Positions 8,723 through 16,526 of a DNA stretch of 18,346 nt are shown here, in pieces. Location of the stretch: contig JALPMN010000555.1 of the NCBI GenBank assembly GCA_024243835.1, positions 1 to 18,346 of the forward strand, given 5' to 3'. The position numbers and the translations under genes were made by a program. Under the pieces are notes generated by a model. The model was not told the origin of the DNA. It was given only the letters and a program-made list of their open reading frames with translations, and made no database searches. Source of the DNA: Enteropsectra breve. Its lineage: Eukaryota; Microsporidia. How positions within the stretch are numbered: position 1 is the first letter of the stretch; the number at the start of each line of letters is the position of its first letter.

Positions 8723-9152
8723 AGAGTGAGTAAAACATTCTCTAAAATATTCTCTGTTTCAAAATCTTAAACCGTGGTGTTATTTCGTAGTTTTGTATGT
8801 TTCAAAAATATAAACTATTTAAAAATAGCGAGCTTATAAGCATCAAAGCCATAACATAAGAATAACAGCCCTTCTTTTGAGTCTAGCATAGATAAATACC
8901 CATCTTTTGATAACCATTATTTACAGATTAAGACTATTAACGATAAATTGCTTATTAGAGCACGTAAAATATTTATCACTATATTTACAAGAAAAAAATG
9001 TCATAAATAAAAACTAAAATATTTTGATATAGATTATTTCAAAATTCAATTCTGTTATGACTAATGCTACTGCAAATTTCCTTTTTTAAAAAATCCATTT
9101 TTTTCATCTGAAATAACAGAATTTTTAAAAAATAAAATTTTTGACCAGAAAA
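8723..9152. other. Divergent intergenic region (beta-adaptin / SOF1)
   Basis: This 430-bp AT-rich gap must hold the promoters of both divergent genes. Homopolymer T and A runs are dense just before SOF1 (9070-9140). I see no conserved RNA, tRNA or repeat, and no CCC motif next to either start. Confidence 0.6.
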
Positions 9153-10397
9153 ATGAAAAAAATAGATGCAGTATACTACAACAAAAACGAGCGAGTCAAA
9201 GAGAGGAAGGCTGATGTTTATATCAAAAAGTACAGCAAAGATCCGGTACACCATCCAATGCTGCTCGAACGAGAATATGTGAGAGCACTGAATGCGACAA
9301 AAATGGAGCGGATGTTTGCCAAGCCGTTTGTCGCAGCACTTTCGCAGAACACAGAGGGAATTAATCTGCTGGTGAAGGACCCCGCGGCCCATACATTCGC
9401 CACGGCGAGCTACGACAACAAAGTCTCAGTGTGGGACTTGACAGCCAGAAAGCTTGTGAATACAATCAGCTTTGATGATTCTATCAGCAGCATTGCAATG
9501 GACACATCAAACCAGATATACGCAGCACAGGGGAGAACAGTTGTTGGCCCCCATTTAGTCTATAAATCTGATGCACGGGTAAATTCAATAGACATCGCTG
9601 GCGATCTCGCTGTAGGAACCGGAAATGGCATTTCTATTTTTGATGTTGAACGGGAAACACCCAAGAACCACTTCATGGTTGATGATGTGCAAAAAGTAAA
9701 ATACAATTCGTCTTTCAAGGCGATTATGGGCGGAATAACATCACTGTCCATAAAACTCTTCGACAACAGAACATGCAAGGATTTTGCTGAAATAAACTGC
9801 GCAGGCGCACATGTGATGGATTTCAATCCACAGCAGGGATTCCTTCTGGCTGCTGGAAATGACGATGGCAACAGCTATTCCTATGATATCAGGAATTTAG
9901 AAAAGCCGCTGAATACCTTCAGGGGACATGCGAATGCTGTTGTTTCACTCGCATTCTCTCCCAACGGCAAGGAAATAGCAACAGGAAGCTACGACAAAAC
10001 CATACGATTCTTCAATCTAAAAGACAGAAAGTCCAGAGACTGCTACTACAACGATAGGATGCAGATTGTGAATGGCGTGGCATATTCCAGCGATGCGCGA
10101 TACGTTGTTTCTGGAAGCGATGACGGGTGCCTGAGACTGTGGAAGGCAGAAGCATCTGCTAAGAGCAAGCCGATGTCACGGGCTGAAAAAGACTCATTGA
10201 AATACAAAGAGGCACTGAAGGAGAAGTTCAAGAACATCGGAGAAATTTCAAGAATTTCAAAGCACCGATTCCTGCCGCATGAGCTTAAAATGAAAATGAA
10301 GACTGAGCATGAGAAGTACGAGGCACGCCAGAGAAAGGAGGAAAAAATAGAAAAAGCAAAAAATGAAAAGACAGATGATGATGAGATACTTCTTTAA
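9153..10397 (+). CDS. SOF1: Sof1/DCAF13-like WD40 protein of the small-subunit processome
   Basis: The protein is 414 aa and starts at ATG 9153. The frame is open upstream to a TTG at 9141, but the ATG is the natural start. Sof1 is a nucleolar U3 snoRNP-associated factor needed for 18S rRNA processing. The N-terminal signature at residues about 33-60 (HHPMLLEREYVRALNATKME, then RMFAKPFV) matches the Sof1 block ending in ALNATKLERMFAKPFV nearly residue for residue. WD-like repeats follow, the clearest being ASYDNKVSVWDL, GNDDGNSYSYDIRNL, FSPNGKEIATGSYDKTIRF and VVSGSDDGCLRLWKAE. The C-terminal Sof1 domain is present (LKEKFKNIGEISRISKHR, then LP), followed by a lysine- and glutamate-rich tail. 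Human and yeast homologues are about 445-490 aa, so this is slightly reduced. The assignment is secure. Confidence 0.95.
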   Translation: MKKIDAVYYNKNERVKERKADVYIKKYSKDPVHHPMLLEREYVRALNATKMERMFAKPFVAALSQNTEGINLLVKDPAAHTFATASYDNKVSVWDLTARKLVNTISFDDSISSIAMDTSNQIYAAQGRTVVGPHLVYKSDARVNSIDIAGDLAVGTGNGISIFDVERETPKNHFMVDDVQKVKYNSSFKAIMGGITSLSIKLFDNRTCKDFAEINCAGAHVMDFNPQQGFLLAAGNDDGNSYSYDIRNLEKPLNTFRGHANAVVSLAFSPNGKEIATGSYDKTIRFFNLKDRKSRDCYYNDRMQIVNGVAYSSDARYVVSGSDDGCLRLWKAEASAKSKPMSRAEKDSLKYKEALKEKFKNIGEISRISKHRFLPHELKMKMKTEHEKYEARQRKEEKIEKAKNEKTDDDEILL

Positions 10398-10592
10398 GGA
10401 ATAAAGTTTTTAATGATAAATTTTTAAAGAATTGCTTATTTAAATGTCTTTTTATTTTATACATAAATAATTTGTAAAACACTTTAAAGATATCATATGG
10501 GTAACAGTAAGGCAAACTGATGTTTAAAAGAATTGTAAAACAGGGTGTTTGTATATTTTCAATAATATGGATAAAAATACTAAAACTTGATT

Positions 10593-10598
10593 AAAAAA
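10593..10598 (-). terminator. Pol III T-run terminator of the RNase P RNA
   Basis: On the minus strand a run of six T follows the P1 helix end after two bases (CCGGCTCAGT, TA, TTTTTT). This is the usual RNA polymerase III stop and fixes the 3' end of the RNA gene. Confidence 0.75.
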
Positions 10599-10600
10599 TA

Positions 10601-10841
10601 ACTGAGCCGGAGAGTAGTCTGAATTCTGTTACAGCAACAGCTGCTTTCTGCATTCGACTATTCTCGTTAGAGCCCGGTGTATTTACACGCACCTTTACGA
10701 TCATCCCTTGCGGTACTGTAAAGATGCTACTGTTTCTTTTAACACCGGTGACAGCTTTAGCTGCCGATCCTTTCGATCCAGCGCCCCGTCTCAGACCTTC
10801 CTAAGATTATCGCTAATCCTCGCAGAAACTTCCAGCTCAGT
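10601..10841 (-). ncRNA. RPR1: RNase P RNA
   Basis: This 241-nt stretch is the catalytic RNA that removes 5' leaders from pre-tRNAs. On the minus strand it opens with ACUGAGCUGG and closes with CCGGCUCAGU, which pair over 10 bp (one G-U) as helix P1. Conserved region I is GGAAGGUCUGAGAC (10788-10801). Conserved region V is CAGAAUUCAGACUACUCUCC (10609-10628). Both agree closely with the human RNase P RNA blocks (GGAAGGUCUGAGAC and AAUUCAGACUACUCUCC). The distance and order are right for P4 formation. A stem CAUCUUUAC/GUAAAGGUG in the middle fits the variable specificity-domain arm. The GC content stands out from the AT-rich flanks. The exact 5' end may extend a few bases (GUAGCCCCA). MRP RNA is excluded by the region I wording. 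A T6 run follows the 3' end. Confidence 0.95.
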
Positions 10842-10944
10842 TGGGGCTACAAAATTTTTAGTTTAAATCGCAAAATTTTCATGATGAAGAAATCTTATTG
10901 TTAACCAGTGTATAATATTGCTACCCATGGCATTAAATAATTAA

Positions 10945-10976
10945 GCTATTAACAAAACTAGCTATTAACAAAATTA
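10945..10976. repeat. 16-bp tandem duplication
   Basis: gctattaacaaaacta is followed directly by gctattaacaaaatta, one mismatch over 16 bases. It is non-coding. It is a short slippage duplication or a paired regulatory site; nothing else supports the latter. Confidence 0.75.
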
Positions 10977-11260
10977 GCCATTGTCATTTATGATCTTGAA
11001 ATGGTTCATGTTATTACAAAGTGTTCGTTTAGTTGCATTTAACTTTTAAATAATGTGTTGTAAATAAAGTTTTCTAATGCTCATAACTGTTGAGTAATAA
11101 TGATTCATTTAGGCTTGAATACAAACACCTATCTTTTAAATCATTTGATTAAAATAGAACTACGTTAAAATATAATTTTGTATGATGCTTTATAATGGCT
11201 GTTCCTATAATAAACACTTTTTAATTTTCTGATTCAGTATTAGCACGCATATGTTTCTAG

Positions 11261-11263
11261 CCC
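11261..11263 (+). promoter_or_regulatory. CCC motif upstream of the SMC4 start
   Basis: GCCCTGTTAGG precedes the ATG at 11271, with CCC at about -10 to -8. This matches the pattern at three other genes here. Confidence 0.4.
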
Positions 11264-11270
11264 TGTTAGG

Positions 11271-14200
11271 ATGCCACTGAAACTAGAGAGCATTGAGATA
11301 AAAAACTTCAAAAGCTTCAAGGGCAGCCATGTGATTGCAGGGCTGGACAGCCACTTCACAGCAATAGTGGGGCCGAACGGGAGCGGGAAGAGCAACATAA
11401 TCGACTCGATCCTGTTTGTGCTCGGATACAGGGCCAAGAAGCTGCGGCATGCAATGCTCAAAAATCTGATAACAAATGGGTGTGATGAGTGCGAGGTAAG
11501 TCTTGTTTTCAATGATTTCAGGATTACGCGGTCCTTAAGACTGGGAAATGCAGCGAGGGATGGAACAAGGAACTGCACCTCGCGATACGAGCTGAATGAC
11601 CAGGAGATCGGATCTGCACAGCTTGCTGAGTATCTCAAGATGCAGGGAATAGATCTTGACAATAACCGCTTTCTAATATTACAGGGAGAAATTGAGAATA
11701 TTGCGCAGCTCAATCCACATGAGCTGCTGGAATACATTGAGGACTGTGTCGGAACAACATCGTACAAGGCTTCAATCGCAAGCACTGAAAATGAAATTGT
11801 GCAAAAGTCTGAAGAGCTGCAAATGGTATCAACGAATCTCAAGTTTCTGGAATCAGACTATCTGTATAAAAAAGAAAAGACCGATGAGAAGATTGACCTT
11901 TTGAAATACAAGGATAAAAGTCTGAAAATGAAAAACAGGGTTGTGCAGATGAAACGCGAAATAAGCGAGCGCAAACTGAAAGAGCTTGCAAACAGCCTTG
12001 CTGAGGCAGAAGCAATACTGGAGGAACTGAAAGGAAAGAATAGCGAGACCAAAGAGGAGCTCAAGAATATGGAGAAAGAGAGGGACAGTTTGGACATCAA
12101 GAGACGCGAAGAAAGATATTTGAAAATAAAAAAAGAGGCACAAAAGCAGGAGCGCGAGAGAAAGAACGTTGAAAGCAGGAAAGAACGCTTGGAAAAAGAA
12201 ATAGCAAGACTGGAGGATGAAATAGCCGATGGAAAGAACAAACAGGATGGCTGGGAAAGAGAAAAGGAACTTTATTCGGGTCAAATAACAGAAAATTTAG
12301 AGGAAATTAAAAATCTAAAAAAGAGCCTGTTTGATAAGCAGCAGATTTTGTCAACAAGCAAGGAACTAAACATTTTTGAAAGTGCCAAGACAAAAGCTGA
12401 AAAAAGACTGGTTTCACTAATGGAAGAAAAGGAGAAGCAAAATAAGACCGTAAATGAAATTTCAGCGATACAAAACTCAATTCAAGAAATAAAGAATGCA
12501 AATACAGAGCCACTAGCAGTGAATAGTGAGGATATGCAAATGCTAGCAAATGAAACAGCAGCTCTGAAGAAAGACATGCGGGAAACACTCAATGAAATTC
12601 ACAGGAGAAAGCGAGGTGCTGATGAGTTTCGTAATGTTGAAGCGGCATACAAACGGGAGTGTGAGGTGGTTGATGCGATTAAGAATGTAAAGGGCGTTTA
12701 TGGGCCCCTGAAAAGCCTGGGCACAATAGAAACAGGCTATGAAATGGCTGTTGATGCAGCAACAAAGTCTCTTAACAGCATTGTTGTTGAGACAACAGCA
12801 GCAGCGGAGGAATGCATTTCCATAATCAACCGCAACAGACTAAGCAGAACAACATTTATAATTCTGGACAGAATTGAGAATCAGCCGAAGGATAATCAGA
12901 ATGATAAAAATAACGGTAGTCTTCTGTACAAGAAAATAAAGTGTGCCAACAATTTTATTAAGGCATTTTACTTTGCTTTCAAAGACACACTCGTGGTGGC
13001 CAGTCTTGAAGAGGCAAAAGAACTGGCATTTGGAAGGGTGCGCAGAAGAGTCGTAACACAGGACGGAAAACTGCTTGAGAAGAGCGGAGTGATGAGCGGA
13101 GGCAAAATGCAGAAGAAAATCAAAAGCTCGGCAGAACTTGAAAGTATTTATGAGAAAATGAAGGTTCTTCTGGCAGAAAAGGAAAGTGCCTTGGATAAAG
13201 CAAGGAATTTTAAGGATGCAACTGAAAGATACAACGCATCACTCAGACGGATTGGTGAATTGCAGGCCAGGGCCAAGAGTCTGGAGAAAGGCATGAAGTC
13301 TGAGCTCAATGCTAAATTGGATACTGAAATTAGTGAAATTAAAAAAGAACTGGAAAATAATAATTTTGGAAAGCTTCCGGTTGAGATATTAACCACACGA
13401 GGGGATATTCAGATAATAAATGAAAAAATATGCTATATGGAGAAAATAAATCAGGAGCTTAAAATTAAGATGTGTGCCCTTGAAGAGATTGATGTGAACT
13501 GCATGGAAAAGGAGCTGGCTAATCTAAAAAATGAGTATGGCAAAATAAGGGTGCCTGAATATGACGGAAGTATGCTGGAAAAGGCTGAGAGCGAGTACAA
13601 GGAGGTATTTGCACGGTTTAAAGATCTGGGGGAGATAATCAGCAAGAGAAGAAATGAAATAGGAGCAGAGTATCAGCAGGAGGCAGAGAGCCGTAATAAA
13701 ATCGAAGAGGTGCGGGAGAAGCAGAAAGAGTCTTTGAAGATTCTGAAGAACTGCGAGGAGAAGGAGCAGGCAATAAAAACAGAGCATTTTTTAATTAAGG
13801 GAATTTTGCGGGAGCAGGGGCTACTGGCGCAAGAGCCTGATATCAAAAGAAGTGATAGTAAAAACGAGGATATTTATGAAATGACAGACAAGGAGCTGCT
13901 GGAAAAGAGCCGTGAGATGATCGAAGAGATCGCGCGTAAAGAAGAAGAATATTTTAACAAGAAAAAGGCAGAGCGCCATGATACGACACAGGAGGATGCC
14001 GCTCTGTACAGGGCTATTTTTGCTGACTATGTGGCTGCACGTGGAAGTTACGAAAAGATCAAGGGATCGCATGACTTTTTGAGCAGCAAAATAACGGAAC
14101 TTAAAAGTGGCCTGGAAAATGACAGGACGCAGCGATACAACAAATTTATGGACGGGTTCAACATGATAAACAAAAACATAAGGGAGATATTCAGTGCCAT

Positions 14201-14591
14201 AACATTCGGGGGGAATGCAGAGCTTGATCTTGTGGACTATCTGAATCCGTTTGCAGAGGGAATTATTCTGAGCATAATGCCCCCTAAAAAGGCATGGAAG
14301 CAGATCTCACATCTCAGCGGTGGGGAGAAGACTCTGAGCAGCCTTTCTCTTATTTTTGCACTGCACAAATTCAGGCCATCCTCGTTCTACGTGATGGATG
14401 AGATCGATGCTGCCCTCGACTATAAAAATGTGGGTGTCATCGCGCAGTATCTTTCCAGTGTTGATTCCCAGTTTATAATCATTTCACTAAGAGACAACAT
14501 GTTTGAAATAGCGGAGTCTTTGCTGGGGGTGTGCAAGATAAATGAAGAGTCCCGTGCGATAATGGTGAATGTTAGAAACCTGGCGATATGA
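11271..14591 (+). CDS. SMC4: Structural maintenance of chromosomes protein 4 (condensin ATPase)
   Basis: The protein is 1106 aa. With SMC2 it forms the ATPase core of condensin, which compacts mitotic chromosomes. Walker A is GPNGSGKS at residues 34-41 (K40). The following SILFVLGYRAKKLR and GIDLDNNRFLILQGEIE segments are diagnostic of SMC4 rather than SMC1-3. A coiled coil runs from about 160 to 465. The hinge begins around GVYGPLKSLG (475-484) and continues to about 620, including TQDGKLLEKSGVMSGG. A return coil runs to about 970. The signature motif LSGGEK is at 1015-1020, and Walker B FYVMDEIDAALD starts at 1039 (D1043, E1044). The D-loop follows. All catalytic motifs are intact. Yeast and human SMC4 are about 1290-1420 aa. 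The difference is mostly the missing N-terminal extension, since Walker A begins at residue 34. CCC precedes the ATG. Confidence 0.95.
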   Translation: MPLKLESIEIKNFKSFKGSHVIAGLDSHFTAIVGPNGSGKSNIIDSILFVLGYRAKKLRHAMLKNLITNGCDECEVSLVFNDFRITRSLRLGNAARDGTRNCTSRYELNDQEIGSAQLAEYLKMQGIDLDNNRFLILQGEIENIAQLNPHELLEYIEDCVGTTSYKASIASTENEIVQKSEELQMVSTNLKFLESDYLYKKEKTDEKIDLLKYKDKSLKMKNRVVQMKREISERKLKELANSLAEAEAILEELKGKNSETKEELKNMEKERDSLDIKRREERYLKIKKEAQKQERERKNVESRKERLEKEIARLEDEIADGKNKQDGWEREKELYSGQITENLEEIKNLKKSLFDKQQILSTSKELNIFESAKTKAEKRLVSLMEEKEKQNKTVNEISAIQNSIQEIKNANTEPLAVNSEDMQMLANETAALKKDMRETLNEIHRRKRGADEFRNVEAAYKRECEVVDAIKNVKGVYGPLKSLGTIETGYEMAVDAATKSLNSIVVETTAAAEECISIINRNRLSRTTFIILDRIENQPKDNQNDKNNGSLLYKKIKCANNFIKAFYFAFKDTLVVASLEEAKELAFGRVRRRVVTQDGKLLEKSGVMSGGKMQKKIKSSAELESIYEKMKVLLAEKESALDKARNFKDATERYNASLRRIGELQARAKSLEKGMKSELNAKLDTEISEIKKELENNNFGKLPVEILTTRGDIQIINEKICYMEKINQELKIKMCALEEIDVNCMEKELANLKNEYGKIRVPEYDGSMLEKAESEYKEVFARFKDLGEIISKRRNEIGAEYQQEAESRNKIEEVREKQKESLKILKNCEEKEQAIKTEHFLIKGILREQGLLAQEPDIKRSDSKNEDIYEMTDKELLEKSREMIEEIARKEEEYFNKKKAERHDTTQEDAALYRAIFADYVAARGSYEKIKGSHDFLSSKITELKSGLENDRTQRYNKFMDGFNMINKNIREIFSAITFGGNAELDLVDYLNPFAEGIILSIMPPKKAWKQISHLSGGEKTLSSLSLIFALHKFRPSSFYVMDEIDAALDYKNVGVIAQYLSSVDSQFIIISLRDNMFEIAESLLGVCKINEESRAIMVNVRNLAI

Positions 14592-15261
14592 ATATTGCGA
14601 TATTAAATTTTATTGAATATGACTATTTTAGTTATGGTGCTCATATTAAAATTAAAATTATTTTTTAACACTCTACTATATTTTAATACTATAGATGTGT
14701 TTCAGACTCTGATTATAATTCTCTAATGTAAAATGAACATGTTAATACTGGTATTTTCAATAAATCGACTCTGTTTCATGAGTTACAATCATCGTTCGGC
14801 ATTATTTATCACTCTTAACACCATTTTCCTGCGTATTGATAAGTCAGTCAATTGCTTCATTACATAAGTGAGATAAAATTATTGTGCTATCATTGTAAAA
14901 TCCTTGTCTATAGATTTATAATAAAAATCTTTCAGCTTGTTAAATTACTGCAATAAAGGAACAGAGTGTTATTAAAAGTATGCTTATTGCACAGGTTGAA
15001 AAATGTTTTATCTTAATATTATGTAGTGTATAATATACCTTGTATTGACTATTGTAAAACTACATCTCTGTTTTATATAAACAGGTGGTATACTTTTTGC
15101 TCTAAAGATTTTAAATTTTAAACAATATTATAGTCTTCCACTATATATTCAATTCTATATTGCATATTCTAATTTATTCACTATGATGCGCTGCTGTAAA
15201 ATTTTGTCTGCTCTTTGTTGTTACAAAAATTTTACAAAATTTTTTTATTTTAGTCCTTCGA
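14592..15261. other. Long AT-rich intergenic gap before P0
   Basis: This is the largest gene-free stretch in the window, 670 bp, between SMC4 and P0. I see no tRNA cloverleaf, no conserved RNA block, no repeat array and no credible ORF. A T-rich tract ending ttttattttag lies just before the P0 start and could be part of its promoter. Confidence 0.6.
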
Positions 15262-16047
15262 ATGGTAAGTGTTACATCAGTCAGCAAAGAAAGAAAGGCA
15301 AAAATGTTTGAGAAGACAAAGGATCTCTTCTCCACACACGAGAAGTACATGATTCTCAACATCCACAAGGTCCAGTCCACCCAGTTCAAGGACATCATTG
15401 ATGAGCTCCCATCTGAGGTCAAGATTCTTTTCGCCAAGAACAAGATTATCAAAAAGGTACTCTCTGAGCTCGACCCAGTAAAGTTCAAGAATGTAATCGA
15501 CAACATCAAGGGAAATGTTCTCATTGCCTTCTTCGACAACTCCGATCCAAAATCCATTTACAACGCATCCAACGGCCATCTCAGAGATGCACACGCAGTT
15601 GCCGGTGATGTAGCCACCAAGGACGTGGTTATTCCAGCAGGACCCACAGGAATGCCCCCAGAGAAGATTAATCTCTTCCAGAATGCCAAGATCACCACCA
15701 AGATCAACAAGAGTAAAATTGATGTTGTCTCTGATCACACTTTAATAAAGGCCGGTGAAACCGTTGGTATCTCTGAGGCCAACTTGCTTACAATGCTTAA
15801 CATCAAGCCATTTGCTTTTGGTCTCGATATTCTCAAGATTTTCGAGGGCAAGGAGATCTACGGAAAAGACGTTCTTCTTATCGACGAGTCTGATATTGAG
15901 GCATCCATTGCCGAGTGCGTCTCTACGATTGCTGCCTTCTCTCTTGGTGCCGGTATCACCACTGAGGCCTCTCTTGGATTCGAGATTTCCAATGCATTCG
16001 CTGATATTAGAAAGGTTGCTCTTGGTTTGAATATTAATATGGCTTAA
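15262..16047 (+). CDS. RPP0: Ribosomal stalk protein P0 (uL10), C-terminally truncated
   Basis: The protein is 261 aa. P0 anchors the P1/P2 stalk on the large ribosomal subunit at the GTPase centre. The N-terminus (KERKAKMFEKTKDLF) and the block around FAKNKIIKKVL form the rRNA-binding domain (yeast: REKKAEYFAKLREYL and LMGKNTMVRRA). The second domain is clear: PAGPTGMPPEKINLFQ, ITTKINKSKID, LIKAGETVGISEANLL, MLNIKPFAFGL. The chain ends FEISNAFADIRKVALGLN and then INMA. That is the first P1/P2-binding helix only. Typical P0 is about 310-320 aa and continues with a second binding helix, an alanine-rich hinge and the acidic SDDDMGFGLFD tail. All three are missing, and two TAA codons follow at once. 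Codons favour C endings more than in neighbouring genes, as expected of high expression. Confidence 0.95.
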   Translation: MVSVTSVSKERKAKMFEKTKDLFSTHEKYMILNIHKVQSTQFKDIIDELPSEVKILFAKNKIIKKVLSELDPVKFKNVIDNIKGNVLIAFFDNSDPKSIYNASNGHLRDAHAVAGDVATKDVVIPAGPTGMPPEKINLFQNAKITTKINKSKIDVVSDHTLIKAGETVGISEANLLTMLNIKPFAFGLDILKIFEGKEIYGKDVLLIDESDIEASIAECVSTIAAFSLGAGITTEASLGFEISNAFADIRKVALGLNINMA

Positions 16048-16526
16048 TAAACTATACTAAAGACACTATTATTAATATTTTTAATGTTATACACATTTAT
16101 AAATCTTATAAAATGTGATTACTTAAAATCATGGGTATTTAATTAAAGATAAATAATAACATAAAATTCCATTTTTATACTAACTTATAAATTCCATTTT
16201 TATACTAACTTATAAATTCCATTTTTATACTAACTTATGAATTCCATTTCTATACTAAATAAATTAGTACTTTGAAGACTAGTATTGTATAATTAGAATA
16301 TCCATGTGTTTACTACTTTAAAGACTATTGTTGTATTTGTTTAATATATTTTTTTATTATTGCAATGCTCTTTTATAAACCACAGCGAGATGTGTATTGC
16401 TGGAAATCCTTACTCTAGTCATTCTTATCTAATGTCTTCTATTCCTTGTATTATTTACAGGTACTTTGAGTTTTAATCGCAATGTTTTGCCAAACTAAGA
16501 AATAAAACAATATTTACCTTCTGTTT
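16048..16526. other. Intergenic region carrying a minisatellite
   Basis: This 479-bp AT-rich gap lies between P0 and the kinase gene. Its only clear structure is the 25-bp tandem repeat at 16163-16258. I see no RNA gene or ORF in the remainder. Confidence 0.6.
16163..16258. repeat. 25-bp tandem repeat, nearly four copies
   Basis: The core attccatttttatactaac recurs at 16166, 16191, 16216 and 16241, a strict 25-bp period. The first three copies are identical over the core. The fourth has one change (ttctat) and decays at its end. The repeats are contiguous with no unique spacers, so this is a minisatellite in the region 3' of P0. Confidence 0.93.

Larger units (their letters stand above)
10842..11270. 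other. Intergenic region between RNase P RNA and SMC4
   Basis: This 429-bp gap should hold the upstream promoter of the RNase P RNA (minus strand) and that of SMC4 (plus strand). Apart from a 16-bp tandem duplication at 10945-10976 and the CCC before SMC4, I see no recognisable element. Confidence 0.55.

Noticed and set aside
9141..9152. SOF1 start at TTG 9141
   Set aside because: TTG is not a normal start in this kind of genome. An ATG at 9153 is in frame and gives the expected short N-terminus.
11496..11521. Intron-like string in SMC4: gtaagt ... tttcag, 26 bp
   Set aside because: Removing 26 bases shifts the frame, while the uninterrupted reading (CEVSLVFNDFRITRSL) fits the SMC4 head. 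Treated as coding.
11240..11842. 200-codon open frame antisense to SMC4
   Set aside because: It is serine- and leucine-rich with no family resemblance and lies opposite the conserved SMC4 head. It is a shadow of the coding strand.
14592..15261. Possible tRNA or snRNA in the long gap
   Set aside because: No GC-rich cloverleaf, no GGTTCGAATCC-type T-loop and no ACAGAGA U6 box could be found on either strand.
15277..15738. 153-codon open frame antisense to P0
   Set aside because: The composition mirrors the strongly biased codons of P0 and no motif is seen. It is a shadow frame.
16163..16258. CRISPR-like array
   Set aside because: The repeats are directly contiguous without unique spacers, and the context is eukaryotic.
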